Below are positions 9,800 to 18,412 of a stretch of DNA of 42,028 nucleotides, piece after piece. The position numbers and the translations under genes are program-made. This stretch comes from Gammaproteobacteria bacterium (lineage in GTDB: Bacteria > Pseudomonadota > Gammaproteobacteria > Arenicellales > CAJQKF01), in the NCBI GenBank assembly GCA_030429665.1, contig JAUIEZ010000031.1, positions 1-42,028 on the forward strand, written 5' to 3'. The stretch's first letter is position 1, and each line of letters begins with the position of its first letter. The notes under the pieces are model-generated. The model saw nothing but the letters and a program-made list of their open reading frames with translations. It did no database searches and had not been told where the DNA came from.

Positions 9800-10615
9800 T
9801 TATTCGTAGCAGTGCTCGGGTGCCGGGAAGGCGCCCTGCTTGACGTCGCGGTCGAAGGCGCGAATGGCGTCCTCCACGCTGCCTCCGGTGACGGCGAGGT
9901 AGTTCTTCACGAACTTTGCGGGCTTGCCCGGGTAGAGCCCCAGCAGGTCGTGCCAGACCATGATCTGCCCGTCGGTGTGAGGCCCGGCGCCTATGCCGAT
10001 GACGGGAATTTTCAGCGACTCGGCGACGCGCTGGCCCAGGTCCACCGGTACGCACTCGAGCAGCAGCACGCTGGCGCCGGCCTGCTCGAGGATCTTCGCC
10101 TCGTCGATGATCTCCTGCGCCTTGTTGGGGTCCCGCCCCTGGACGCGGTATCCGCCCAGGTGATTCACCGACTGCGGTGTCAGGCCCATGTGGGCGCAAA
10201 CGGGTATGCCGCGTTCGGTGAGCAGCCGGGTGGATTCCGACAGCCAGGCACCGCCCTCGAGCTTTACCATATGCGCGCCGTCGCGCATCAGGATGGCCGC
10301 GCTCTCCAGCGTCTTTTGCTCGGAGTAGTAGCTCATGAACGGCAGGTCGGCCATCAGCAGCGAGCCCTGGTTGCCGCGTCGCGCGCAGCGCACGTGGTAG
10401 GCCATGTCCTCGATGGTCACGGGCAACGAGCTGTCGTGACCCTGGACCACCATGCCGAGCGAGTCTCCCACCAGGATGACTTCCACGCCCGCCGCGCTGA
10501 CGCTGTACGCGCTGCAGTAATCATACGCCGTGAGACACGAAAACTTGCCGCCCTCGCGCTTGAGCTTCATCAGGGTGTTGATGGACACCTTGCGCGGTCC
10601 GGAATGCACCGACAT
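9800..10615 (-). CDS. panB: 3-methyl-2-oxobutanoate hydroxymethyltransferase
   Basis: 271-residue enzyme that adds a hydroxymethyl group from methylene-tetrahydrofolate to alpha-ketoisovalerate to make ketopantoate, the first committed step of pantothenate (coenzyme A) synthesis. TIM-barrel signatures: LTAYDYCSAY, VEVILVGDSLGMV (Mg2+ site), AHMGLTPQSVNHLGGYRVQG, LLLECVP and IPVIGIGAGPHTDGQIMVWHD. The start MSVHSGPRKVSI follows GGAGGT on the minus strand at 10626-10621, which rules out the much longer open frame upstream. panC and panD are not adjacent. Confidence 0.96.
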   Translation of the reverse strand: MSVHSGPRKVSINTLMKLKREGGKFSCLTAYDYCSAYSVSAAGVEVILVGDSLGMVVQGHDSSLPVTIEDMAYHVRCARRGNQGSLLMADLPFMSYYSEQKTLESAAILMRDGAHMVKLEGGAWLSESTRLLTERGIPVCAHMGLTPQSVNHLGGYRVQGRDPNKAQEIIDEAKILEQAGASVLLLECVPVDLGQRVAESLKIPVIGIGAGPHTDGQIMVWHDLLGLYPGKPAKFVKNYLAVTGGSVEDAIRAFDRDVKQGAFPAPEHCYE

Positions 10616-10645
10616 CTGCCACCTCCGATTTGGATTGAACACGCC

Positions 10646-10709
10646 ATTATAGAGGATCGGGAGGATCCGCTGCGGCGCCACTTGTCCGCGCGTTGGGCGT
10701 TTCTGTAAC
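10646..10709. promoter_or_regulatory. Divergent promoter region of panB and sixA
   Basis: The 129-bp gap between the two divergent starts holds a perfect TATAAT on the minus strand (10651-10646), facing panB, with a poor -35. On the plus strand, TTGTCC (10682-10687), 16 bases, then TGTAAC (10704-10709) faces sixA. The matches are partial and were found by eye. Confidence 0.35.
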
Positions 10710-10744
10710 ATGGCCCGGGTAACGTCGGGCCTTTTGAGCGAACT

Positions 10745-11239
10745 GTGAAACGATTGATACTCATGCGCCATGCCAAGTCGGACTGGCAAAGCGGAGCGGA
10801 CAGCGATTTCGACCGCCCCCTGAACAAGCGGGGGCGGCGAGCCGCCGCGGACATGGGCGCGATTCTCAAGAAGAAGCTTTCCCCCCCGGACCGGGTGATC
10901 AGCTCGCCGGCGTTGCGCGCGCGACAGACGGTGGAGCGCCTGTTCCTGCAGACGGGCTGGCGGCTCGATCGTTTGCGATTCGACGAATCGCTGTACCTTG
11001 CCGGCCTCGAGCGATTGCTGGCGCTGTGCCGCGAGGAAGCCGGCAACGAGACGCTCATGCTGGTGGGGCACAATCCCGGCATGGAGGACCTGCTGGTGCA
11101 CCTGTGCGGTTCCGATATCTCGCGAACCAAGAAGGGCAAGCTGTTCACCACCGCGAACGTGGCGGTGATCGAATCCCCGGAATCCGCCATCGAGCGCCCG
11201 GGCAAGGCCACCCTGGTCGAACTGATCCGGCCTCGCTGA
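10745..11239 (+). CDS. sixA: Phosphohistidine phosphatase SixA
   Basis: 164-residue histidine-phosphatase-superfamily protein. MKRLILMRHAKSDW carries the catalytic RH(A) motif with His9. The second conserved arginine is in SSPALRARQTVE, and the second catalytic histidine is in LVGHNPGMEDL. SixA removes phosphate from phosphohistidine in HPt domains or in the nitrogen-phosphotransferase system. The following gene starts 21 bases after the stop on the same strand and is probably co-transcribed. Confidence 0.92.
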   Translation: MKRLILMRHAKSDWQSGADSDFDRPLNKRGRRAAADMGAILKKKLSPPDRVISSPALRARQTVERLFLQTGWRLDRLRFDESLYLAGLERLLALCREEAGNETLMLVGHNPGMEDLLVHLCGSDISRTKKGKLFTTANVAVIESPESAIERPGKATLVELIRPR

Positions 11240-11260
11240 GATCCTCGCCGGAATCCACCA

Positions 11261-12172
11261 GTGAATACCGCGGGCGAAAACGAGTTTCCGGACGTTCCGG
11301 GGAGCGGCGCCGCGCGCGCGGCGATGATGTTCGCCGCCGCCGTCGTCTTTCTCTCGGTCCTCGCGGTCGTGGTTCAGTGGTGGAACTCCACCCGCATTCT
11401 CGAGCACGACTCGCGCCTCACCGCGCAAGTGATGACCGTCGTCTGGATTCCCTTCGTTCTCGAGGCGCTTGTCGGGCTGGTGTTCAACCCGCGCTTGCCG
11501 GGCAACGCCAGGCGTTTCTTTCTCGTCGTCCTTCTGCCGCCCTTTCGCATGGGTTACTCGACGTCTACCGGGAGTCAGTGGATCTGGCTGCCGAAGCTGG
11601 GCTGGCAGGTAAAGGGTCGCGAGTTGTTCGAACGGCTCGATCGCTTCGCGACCATTCCCATGCTGGTGATCGCGTTGATGATACTGCCGCTACTGGGCGT
11701 GGAGTTCCTGCTCAAGGACAAGGTTGCCGAGATACCGTTGCTCAGCCTGACGCTGGACGTCAGCGCCGCGTTCATCTGGTTCGCCTTCGCCCTGGAGTAC
11801 GTCGTGATGCTGTCGGTGGCGGAGGACAAGGTCGCCTACGCCAAGACCAACTGGCTCAACCTGCTCATCATTCTGCTGCCGCTGATCGCTTTCCTGCGCG
11901 GCTTCCAGGTGGTGCGCGCATTCCGCGTGGCGCGCGCCGGCAAGCTGTTGCGTGTCTACCGGATGCGCAGCCTGCTGCTGCGCGTTTACCAGGCGATGGT
12001 GGCGTTGAGTGCGATCGAGCGTCTTCTTCATCGCGACCCGGAAAAGCACCTGGAGAAACTCGAGAGGCAGCACGACGAGCTCGAGCGGCAGATGGCGGCG
12101 CTGCGCGCGAAGATGCGCGAGGTGCGCGCCCGCATCGTCGATAGTGACCCGGCATCGGGAACGGACGCCTGA
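11261..12172 (+). CDS. Voltage-sensor-like membrane protein without a visible pore domain
   Basis: 303 residues. Hydrophobic segments lie at about 21-41, 56-76, 84-98, 131-151, 160-184 and 199-212. The last is followed by an S4-type helix with basic residues at every third position: R219, R222, R225, K228, R231, R234. NWLNLLIILLP just before it matches the S3 pattern, and E179 in the preceding helix could be the S2 countercharge. After S4 comes a strongly charged coiled coil (about 255-295). No selectivity-filter motif such as TVGYG and no S5-P-S6 pair follows. The layout, voltage sensor plus coiled coil, recalls proton channels and sensor-only proteins, but the extra N-terminal helices differ. 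Function unknown. Sits 21 bp after sixA. Confidence 0.75.
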   Translation: MNTAGENEFPDVPGSGAARAAMMFAAAVVFLSVLAVVVQWWNSTRILEHDSRLTAQVMTVVWIPFVLEALVGLVFNPRLPGNARRFFLVVLLPPFRMGYSTSTGSQWIWLPKLGWQVKGRELFERLDRFATIPMLVIALMILPLLGVEFLLKDKVAEIPLLSLTLDVSAAFIWFAFALEYVVMLSVAEDKVAYAKTNWLNLLIILLPLIAFLRGFQVVRAFRVARAGKLLRVYRMRSLLLRVYQAMVALSAIERLLHRDPEKHLEKLERQHDELERQMAALRAKMREVRARIVDSDPASGTDA

Positions 12173-12195
12173 ACGATCCGGCGGTACGCGCTGCC

Positions 12196-12930
12196 TCAAA
12201 GACAGCTCGGTGCGAGACGATCGTACACCGATTCGATGGTCGAGACCGCGTCGTCCAGTTCCTCGTGGGCGGCGACGCATTGCTCGTTCATGTTCACGGC
12301 GCCGCGGGTATTCGGCGGCTTGTGTTCGCGAATGAGAAATTCGAGGTGAATGAGAGCGGCCGTGTCGTCGGCGCACGGCTGCGCGGTTCTCAAGAGCAGT
12401 TCCTCCACGTGCCGCAGCGCCACGAGCAGCGACAGCTTCTCCTCGCTGCCCGGTGAAAGCGTGCCCTGGCAGGTGCCGCCGTCGTGTCGGGTCACGGAGA
12501 ACCGGTGCGAGGCGCCGTCGTAGTCGAAACGGGTGAACGGATCCTCTTCGGAGCGACCGGCGCCGAAGGCGAGCGTGAGGTCGAACGCGGGCAGGGCGGC
12601 GCGCTGGTTGGCCAGGTAGGTTTCCTGGGCGTTTTGGGACTCGAGGATGGCCCGGCCCATCAAGGCGGCGAGCGAGACGCCGGCGACGATAACGGGGATG
12701 GAGACAACGTGAAATGCGCGGCCGCGCAACAGCCACGATGCGACCAGGCCGAGTCCCAGCCCGATGACCGAACCGGTGATGCCGTAGCCGAGCACCATGA
12801 ACGGCCCTACCAGGCCGCTGCCCGGCGGCACGAGAAATTTCGACCCCACCCAGGCACCGATGCCGAAGCCGCATAGCGCGGCGCAGAACACGAACACGGC
12901 TGCCAGGATGCGCCGGTGCGTCTGCGACAT
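12196..12930 (-). CDS. Membrane protein of unknown function
   Basis: 244 residues. An N-terminal helix (ILAAVFVFCAALCGFGIGAWV), two further hydrophobic segments (about 40-65, glycine-rich, and 75-93) and then a soluble C-terminal part of about 150 residues with four cysteines (GTCQG, QPCADD, EQCVAA, and a C-terminal SCL). No family was recognised. Such cysteines in an exported domain could form disulfides. A perfect TATAAT on the minus strand (12972-12967) sits about 37 bases before the ATG and is a good -10 candidate. Convergent with the voltage-sensor gene and downstream of the cfa operon on the same strand. Confidence 0.7.
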   Translation of the reverse strand: MSQTHRRILAAVFVFCAALCGFGIGAWVGSKFLVPPGSGLVGPFMVLGYGITGSVIGLGLGLVASWLLRGRAFHVVSIPVIVAGVSLAALMGRAILESQNAQETYLANQRAALPAFDLTLAFGAGRSEEDPFTRFDYDGASHRFSVTRHDGGTCQGTLSPGSEEKLSLLVALRHVEELLLRTAQPCADDTAALIHLEFLIREHKPPNTRGAVNMNEQCVAAHEELDDAVSTIESVYDRLAPSCL

Positions 12931-12977
12931 GATCTATATCGAATCCGGATTCCTAAGCCGGGCTCGATTATACGACA

Positions 12978-13009
12978 GCCGCGGGCATTGCCATGTCGCC
13001 GCCCGCGGC
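12978..13009 (-). terminator. Hairpin after the cfa operon
   Basis: GCCGCGGGC (12978-12986) and GCCCGCGGC (13001-13009) form a perfect 9-bp GC stem with a 14-base loop, just past the last gene of the minus-strand operon. A second stem (CCGGCGC 13020-13026 with GCGCCGG 13036-13042) overlaps the stop codon. Neither is followed by a T run, so termination could be Rho-assisted. Confidence 0.35.
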
Positions 13010-13030
13010 GGTCGATTTACCGGCGCCGCG

Positions 13031-14302
13031 CTATAGCGCCGGCACCAGGCTGTCGCGGCGGCAGCCGGGTTTCACGAGGAGCAGTTGCACGTCGCCGATG
13101 GCACGTTCGATGAAACCGCCCTCGCAGTAGCATAAATAGAACTCCCACATGCGCAGGAACGGGTCGGGATAGCCGAGACGGCGCACGGCGTCCGCGCGTG
13201 ACAGAAAGCGCTTTCGCCACGTGTTCAGCGTACGCGCGTAGTGGGGGCCGATGTCCTCGAGGTGAAAAATTCGCAGGTCGCTGGCGTCGGTCGCCGCTTG
13301 CGCCATGGCCGTTACCGAGGGCAGGAAGCTCCCCGGGAAGACGTGGCGCTGGATGAAATCCACCGCCTTCAGGGCCTGCCGGTAGCGCTGATCGGCAATG
13401 GTGATGGCCTGCAAGAGCATCATGCCGTCGTCCTTCAGCAGCTTCGCCGCGCGCTCGAAGAACAGCGGCATGTAGCGATGACCGATGGCCTCGATCATTT
13501 CGATCGAGACGATCTTGTCGTAACGGCCGTCGAGGTCGCGATAGTCGTCCAGGCGCAGCTCGATGCGCTCTGACAGGCCGGCCGCGTGGATGCGTTGCTT
13601 CGCCCGGTCGTGCTGGGCCCGGGAGATGGTCGTCGTCGTCACCCGGCAGCCGTACCGGGACGCGGCGTACAGGGCGAATCCGCCCCAGCCGGTGCCGATC
13701 TCGAGAACGTGGTCGTCGGGCTTCAGGTCCAGCTTGCGGCAAATCCGCTCGAGCTTGGCATCGGACGCGGCCTCTAGATCCATGTCGTCGGACTCGTACA
13801 CCGCGCACGAGTACATCATGTTGCGGTCGAGGAACTGTTCGAACATCTCGTTGCCGAGGTCGTAGTGTGCGGCGATGTTGCGGCGGCTGCCCCGGCGCGT
13901 GTTGCGGTGCAGCCAGTGAAGCGCGCGTCGGGCCGGGTTCGTGAGCGTGGCCAGGCCGCGCTCCATGCGATCCAGCAATGGCAGGTTGCGCACGAAGATT
14001 CGCACCATCGACACCAGGTCGTCCGTGCTCCAGGCCCCGTCCATGTAGGACTCGCCGGCGCCGACGCTGCCCGCGCCGATCACGTCGACATAGAAGACCG
14101 GATCATGAACGGTCAGCGTGGCGCGCAGTGTATTGTCTCCGCGCCCGAACTCGAATCGGCCGTCCGCGTCGACGATGGTCAACCGGCATCCCTCGAGGCC
14201 GTCGAGCCGGGAGAGAATCAGCCGCCGGGCAATGCGGGCGAGGCGCGGATAAGCACTCGGCTCGGCGTGCCGGCGGTCTTCGATGGCGGGAAGGTTTTTC
14301 AT
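13031..14302 (-). CDS. cfa: Cyclopropane-fatty-acyl-phospholipid synthase (operon gene 8)
   Basis: 423 residues. SAM-dependent enzyme that acts on unsaturated acyl chains of membrane phospholipids. The N-terminal lipid-binding region (about 1-120) is followed by NIAAHYDLGNEMFEQFLD and MMYSCAVYE, then the SAM motif VLEIGTGWGGFALYAA (normally VLDIGCGWGG; here Thr replaces Cys), TTTISRAQHDRAKQRI, EMIEAIGHRYMPLFFE, and GSFLPSVTAM with FHLEDIGPHYARTL. These match CFA synthases end to end. The start at 14302 is set by a 4-bp ATGA overlap with the upstream stop; the frame further upstream is not used. Last gene of the operon. The product could be a cyclopropane or a methyl-branched acyl chain, as related enzymes do either. 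Confidence 0.9.
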   Translation of the reverse strand: MKNLPAIEDRRHAEPSAYPRLARIARRLILSRLDGLEGCRLTIVDADGRFEFGRGDNTLRATLTVHDPVFYVDVIGAGSVGAGESYMDGAWSTDDLVSMVRIFVRNLPLLDRMERGLATLTNPARRALHWLHRNTRRGSRRNIAAHYDLGNEMFEQFLDRNMMYSCAVYESDDMDLEAASDAKLERICRKLDLKPDDHVLEIGTGWGGFALYAASRYGCRVTTTTISRAQHDRAKQRIHAAGLSERIELRLDDYRDLDGRYDKIVSIEMIEAIGHRYMPLFFERAAKLLKDDGMMLLQAITIADQRYRQALKAVDFIQRHVFPGSFLPSVTAMAQAATDASDLRIFHLEDIGPHYARTLNTWRKRFLSRADAVRRLGYPDPFLRMWEFYLCYCEGGFIERAIGDVQLLLVKPGCRRDSLVPAL

Positions 14303-15081
14303 GTCTGTTTCGCCGTTTTTGTTGTCTTGTCGCTCCGGGGGTGGTCGTGGAACGGTACGCGCTTGATCCACAGGCGCAACGCCTCGAAGTAGATGGCGGC
14401 CACGATCTTGGAGGTCATCAGGGGCTGCCTGGCCAGCGTCGCGGCCAGGTTGACGCCGTCGATGGGGCGTCGTCGAAGGTCCAGCGAGGCATCGAAGACG
14501 CGCTCGCCCCGGTGAAAGTTCTGCATGTGCACGCCGAGCCGTTCACCCGGCGTCGCGAAGCGCCAGTCGTAGTCGATGTCCATCGGCATGAAGGGTGAGA
14601 CGTGGAAACGCTTGCGCAGGTCGAGGCGACGATCGGTGACCGCGTCGCTCTCTCCCGCGCCGAGGACATACACGTGGCGTTCGCCCCACGGCGTATTGTT
14701 GACCTCGGCGACGATGTTGACCACCCGCGTGGCGCTCTCGTCGAAGCAATAGTAAAAGCTCACCGGGTTGAAGCAGTAGCCGAAGTAGCGAAGATGCGTG
14801 AGCAGGCGCACGGGCCCGGCGGGCCGGTTGCCGGTTCGGGACTCGACCAGGTCGCGAACCGCCACGTCCAGGCCGACCGCCGGGTCGCCCAGGTGGTCGT
14901 CGCGACGGAAGCGCGCCGGCGCCGCGCGACGCGTGGACCAGAACCAGCGCCGATCGAAGACGCGGTCGAGTTCGCCCAGGTCGAGGTAGACCATGAACAG
15001 CCGATAGCTGAACGTGTGCACCGCCGGCTTGAACCGGCGATGACTAACCCGCCCGGCGTAGAGACAGCTGTTCAGATTCAT
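14299..15081 (-). CDS. DUF1365 protein (operon gene 7)
   Basis: 260 residues. MNLNSCLYAGRVSHRRFKP, HTFSYRLFMVYLDLGEL, LTHLRYFGYCFNPVSFYYCF and HVSPFMPMDIDYDW are the conserved blocks of DUF1365. The family has no established activity but nearly always sits beside an FAD-dependent amine-oxidase-like protein and a CFA synthase, as here. Its start overlaps the end of the FAD gene by 38 bp, and its stop overlaps the cfa start by 4 bp, implying coupled translation and matched amounts. A role in modification of membrane acyl chains is inferred from context. Confidence 0.9.
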   Translation of the reverse strand: MNLNSCLYAGRVSHRRFKPAVHTFSYRLFMVYLDLGELDRVFDRRWFWSTRRAAPARFRRDDHLGDPAVGLDVAVRDLVESRTGNRPAGPVRLLTHLRYFGYCFNPVSFYYCFDESATRVVNIVAEVNNTPWGERHVYVLGAGESDAVTDRRLDLRKRFHVSPFMPMDIDYDWRFATPGERLGVHMQNFHRGERVFDASLDLRRRPIDGVNLAATLARQPLMTSKIVAAIYFEALRLWIKRVPFHDHPRSDKTTKTAKQT

Positions 15082-16321
15082 GATGCTCTTCGAACTGCCG
15101 AAGCGCGGCCAGCGCGGAGGCGACGCCGTCCTCGTGAAAACCGTATCGCCAGTAGGCGCCGCAGTACCAGGTATTGCGCGCCCCGTTGATTTCCCCGTGT
15201 CGCTGCTGCGCGGCCGTTCCGGCCACGGTGAACAGGGGGTGATCATAGCGCATGGTGCGCAGGATGCGGGATGGATCGATGTCTTCCACATCGTTGAGGG
15301 TCACCAGCAGGGTCTCCTCGCAGTCCAGTCCCTGCAGCATGTTCATGTTGTACGTCACGCCCACCGCGCCGCCGGGCGAGCGCGGCACGTGGTAGTTCCA
15401 CGCCGCCCAGGCCCGCCGCCGCCGCGGCATCTTGCGTACGTCGGTGTGCAGCACCGCCAGGTTTCGCTGGTACGGCAGGGCGCCGAGCACGGCCGTCTCC
15501 GCGTCGGACGGGTCGGCCAGCATCGCCAGCGCCTGGTCGCTGTGACAGGCGACGAAAACGTGATCGAAGGTTTCGGCGCCGCCATCCGCAAGTTGCACGT
15601 GGACGCCGCCGGGCAGCCGCCGGATCGCCGATACGCGGCTGTTCAATCTCACGGCGCGGCGGTACGGCGCCGACATTGCCTCCAGGTAGCGGCGCGAGCC
15701 GCCGCGTATGACGCGCCAGGTGGGACGGTCGTCGATGCTCAGCAATCCGTGATTAACGAGGAATCGCACGAAGAACCGCGCCGGGAAATCGAGCATCGAA
15801 CGCGGGTCGGTGGACCAGATGGCGGCGCCCATGGGCACGATGTAGTGATCGACGAGTTGTCTCGAGTAGCCGCCGCGCGCCAGGAACTCGCCCAGGGTCA
15901 TCTCGTCGCGGTCGTCGTCCAGCAACGCGGGGGCGTTTCGGTTGAAACGCACGATGTCGATCAGCATCCGGTAAAAGCCCGGGTCGACGAGATTGCGCCG
16001 CTGGCAGAACAGGCCGGCGAGGTCGGTGCCGTTATACTCGAGCCCGGTGCGCTCGCACTGTACCGAGAAGCTCATGGTGGTCTGCCGGCTTTCCACGCCC
16101 AGCTCGTCGAGCATCGAGACGAAGTGCGGATACGTCCAGTCGTTGAAGACGATGAAACCGCTGTCCACCGCGATCCGGCGACCTCCCACCTCGACGTCGT
16201 GGGTATGAACGTGTCCGCCAAGATAATCCGCCGCCTCGAACAGCGTGATGTCGTGGTCGCGATGCAGGTGCCGGGCGATCACGTTGCCGGAGACGCCGCC
16301 GCCAATGATGCCGATCTTCAT
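15044..16321 (-). CDS. FAD-dependent amine-oxidase-fold protein (operon gene 6)
   Basis: 425 residues. MKIGIIGGGVSGNVIARHL is the dinucleotide-binding GxGxxG loop, and FEAADYLGGHVHTHDV continues the NAD(P)-binding Rossmann/flavin amine oxidase pattern. The middle has PMGAAIWSTDP and YNMNMLQGLD, and near the C-terminus GARNTWYCGAYWRYGFHEDG, all typical of the subgroup that travels with DUF1365 and CFA synthase. Despite the name, this subgroup probably acts on lipid rather than on amines, for example as an acyl-chain desaturase or oxidase; that is inference. The start at 16321 is fixed by an ATGA overlap with the lipocalin stop and by family alignment. Confidence 0.9.
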   Translation of the reverse strand: MKIGIIGGGVSGNVIARHLHRDHDITLFEAADYLGGHVHTHDVEVGGRRIAVDSGFIVFNDWTYPHFVSMLDELGVESRQTTMSFSVQCERTGLEYNGTDLAGLFCQRRNLVDPGFYRMLIDIVRFNRNAPALLDDDRDEMTLGEFLARGGYSRQLVDHYIVPMGAAIWSTDPRSMLDFPARFFVRFLVNHGLLSIDDRPTWRVIRGGSRRYLEAMSAPYRRAVRLNSRVSAIRRLPGGVHVQLADGGAETFDHVFVACHSDQALAMLADPSDAETAVLGALPYQRNLAVLHTDVRKMPRRRRAWAAWNYHVPRSPGGAVGVTYNMNMLQGLDCEETLLVTLNDVEDIDPSRILRTMRYDHPLFTVAGTAAQQRHGEINGARNTWYCGAYWRYGFHEDGVASALAALRQFEEHHESEQLSLRRAG

Positions 16322-16905
16322 GCCTGTCCTCCGCCGGCAACGGCCTGCGATGCGGCGCTCGAATCGTCGACCGTGCCCGTTGGCCACTGTTGGGGAACGC
16401 GACGAATGCCGGACACGTCGTATCCCGCCGCCCGCAGCCGTTCGACGAGCCGCCGATATTGCGCCTCCGCGATGGTCGGCTGCCGCGCCATGATCCAGGC
16501 GTAATCGCGCTTGCTGCGGCCGATGATGGTCGTCTGGTAGTCGGCGTCGACGTACAACACCAGGTACTCGGCCTTGAAGGGCCAGACGAACTGCATGCCC
16601 CAGACCGCGTTGCCGGTGTCCTCGCGCACGTATCCGGTGGGCGTCATGGTTTCCACCGGGGCGTCGAAACCGCCGTCGCGATAGGTGAACGTGGTATGCA
16701 CGCGGCCGTCGTCACCCAATTCGTAGTGTTCCACGGCGTTATAGGCGTCGCGCTCGAACACGGTGGGGATGTTGCCGATCACGTACCAGCGGCCCATGAA
16801 CCGCTCGAGGTCGACATGCTCGGCGGTCGCGATGGGTTCCTTCACGGCCGCCAGGCACCCCGACAGCAGCACGGCAACGACCCCGAGAGCGGCGGCGATC
16901 TTCAC
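16318..16905 (-). CDS. blc: Lipocalin-family lipoprotein, Blc-like (operon gene 5)
   Basis: 195 residues. The N-terminus is a lipoprotein signal with lipobox LLSGC (lipidated Cys17). The lipocalin GxW motif is in FMGRWYVIGNIPT, and the family continues with ERDAYNAVEHYEL, WGMQFVWPFKAEYLVLYVD, TIIGRSKRDYAWIMAR and PTIAEAQYRRL, all close to bacterial Blc. Blc is an outer-membrane lipocalin that binds lysophospholipids and fatty acids. The GTG start at 16905 overlaps the DUF3108 stop by 4 bp (GTGA), so it is preferred over the open frame to 17007. Its place in the operon fits handling of modified or released acyl chains. Confidence 0.92.
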   Translation of the reverse strand: MKIAAALGVVAVLLSGCLAAVKEPIATAEHVDLERFMGRWYVIGNIPTVFERDAYNAVEHYELGDDGRVHTTFTYRDGGFDAPVETMTPTGYVREDTGNAVWGMQFVWPFKAEYLVLYVDADYQTTIIGRSKRDYAWIMARQPTIAEAQYRRLVERLRAAGYDVSGIRRVPQQWPTGTVDDSSAASQAVAGGGQA

Positions 16906-17630
16906 GAGCGCGCCGCGCGCGCGGGCGATGCGAAGGCTGCCGTCACATCGAGCGGCAGGTATCGCAAGACGCGTCCGTTCTCTAGCCGGGACTGAAGGTA
17001 GACCCAACGGCCGCTGTCGCGATAGTAGGCTACCTCGATACGAATCTCGCCGTCGTCGGAGTCGATCCGGTACGCATCCAGCGCCGCCGTCTCGGCGATG
17101 CCCGCCGGCGGGGATGCCGTGACCGGTTCGATGTTCACCGGGACCAGTTTACCCGTCTGCGCGTTCAGCAGCGCGTCGCTGTCCACGATATCCCGGTTCC
17201 AGTAGGCGAACGATCGCACGCACTCGCGCTCGATGGCGCGCGACTCGTCGCCGCTCGTCACCAGTATCCTGCCGCGCTCGCTGCGAGCGCTCACCGACAG
17301 CGACTCCCCGTTGTCGTCGGTCTCGGATTCGAGCCGCTGCAGGCAACCGCCGCGCCAGGTCTCGCTGTTGACATGGCGGTAGGAGTAAACCGGGATACGA
17401 AGAAACCGCACGTCGAAGCGCGCGTCGATCTCGACGTGCTCTCCCTGTCGGGTTCGGCGCACCACGAAGTCGTGGTGCCCGATCGGCTTGTCGTCGAGCA
17501 GCACGCGAAAGCGCCACGCGTCGGTTTCGATCACCTCCGTCGGTTCGACCTGGCCGAAGGCCAACGAGCTCGCGAGCAGCGCGGCGGCGGCGAAGACGAT
17601 CCGGGGAAACGGGAATGGCGGATTGGTCAC
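16902..17630 (-). CDS. Exported DUF3108 protein (operon gene 4)
   Basis: 242 residues with an N-terminal signal peptide (IVFAAAALLASSLAFG) and a mature beta-rich domain of the DUF3108 type: FRVLLDDKPIGHHDFVVRR, FLRIPVYSYRHVNSETWRGG, FAYWNRDI and a C-terminal RVLRYLPLDVTAAF. Role unknown; probably periplasmic. The GTG start at 17630 overlaps the DUF1295 stop by 4 bp and its stop overlaps the lipocalin GTG by 4 bp. Conserved presence in this kind of operon suggests a part in carrying or sensing lipid in the envelope. Confidence 0.85.
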   Translation of the reverse strand: MTNPPFPFPRIVFAAAALLASSLAFGQVEPTEVIETDAWRFRVLLDDKPIGHHDFVVRRTRQGEHVEIDARFDVRFLRIPVYSYRHVNSETWRGGCLQRLESETDDNGESLSVSARSERGRILVTSGDESRAIERECVRSFAYWNRDIVDSDALLNAQTGKLVPVNIEPVTASPPAGIAETAALDAYRIDSDDGEIRIEVAYYRDSGRWVYLQSRLENGRVLRYLPLDVTAAFASPARAARS

Positions 17631-18412
17631 GTTTGGCTCCTCGGCCTCGGCGGGCCGGGCAGGAATGCATTGGTGCGTCGGACGTAGTCGGCATAACCGG
17701 GCCGGCGGCTGACGATGGTCTTCTCGAGCAGGGCAACGCCCGAGACTCTCAGCAGCAGCACGGTCATGACGACGGGAGAGACGAAGCTCCACCAGCCGCC
17801 GGCGGCCACCGCCATCAGGAAGAAACCCCACCAGATGCAGAAGTTGCCGAAATAGTTGGGATGTCGCGTGTAGCGCCACAGGCCCTGGTCGAGCACCTTG
17901 TCGGCGTTGGCGGGGTCGCCGCGAAAGCGCGCCAGCTGGTAGTCGCCCACGGCCTCGAAAATCATGCCGGTGGCCCACAGCAGGACGCCGGCGGCGTCCA
18001 GCCACGCGAGCGGCTCGGCGCTGTTGATCGCGGCCATCAGCGGCAGTGAAATCAGCCAGGCGAGGGCGACCTGGAGGCCGAACACGATGTACAGGCTCTT
18101 GTAGCGAAACCCCGGCTCGTTGTTGGCGCGGATGGTTTGGTAGCGATAGTCCTCGGCCTTGCCGCGATTGCGAATGGCGATATGCGCCGACAGCCTGAGC
18201 GCCCACAGCGCGACCATCGCCATCACGAGGGCCGCGCGCGCCCCGGGGTCGTCGGCCTGCGCGAAATACACGATGGCGCACAGCAGGAACATGAGCGACC
18301 ACAGGACGTCGACGATGCTCACGTCGTTGCGCCGCAGGCTGTAGAGCCAGCCGACGAGCGCCAGTACCGCGAGGGCGGCAAGCGCCTGGAACCCGGCAGT
18401 GAAGTCGAACAT
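17627..18412 (-). CDS. DUF1295 membrane protein, steroid 5-alpha-reductase-like (operon gene 3)
   Basis: 261 residues with about six or seven membrane helices. RNDVSIVDVLWSLMFLL near the start and the C-terminal block DQGLWRYTRHPNYFGNFCIWWGFFL are the diagnostic DUF1295/isoprenylcysteine methyltransferase-like signature, with the RHPNYxG motif that binds the cofactor in related enzymes. The family includes NADPH-dependent reductases of lipids. Substrate here unknown. It begins immediately after the DUF2878 stop with no gap. Confidence 0.9.
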   Translation of the reverse strand: MFDFTAGFQALAALAVLALVGWLYSLRRNDVSIVDVLWSLMFLLCAIVYFAQADDPGARAALVMAMVALWALRLSAHIAIRNRGKAEDYRYQTIRANNEPGFRYKSLYIVFGLQVALAWLISLPLMAAINSAEPLAWLDAAGVLLWATGMIFEAVGDYQLARFRGDPANADKVLDQGLWRYTRHPNYFGNFCIWWGFFLMAVAAGGWWSFVSPVVMTVLLLRVSGVALLEKTIVSRRPGYADYVRRTNAFLPGPPRPRSQT

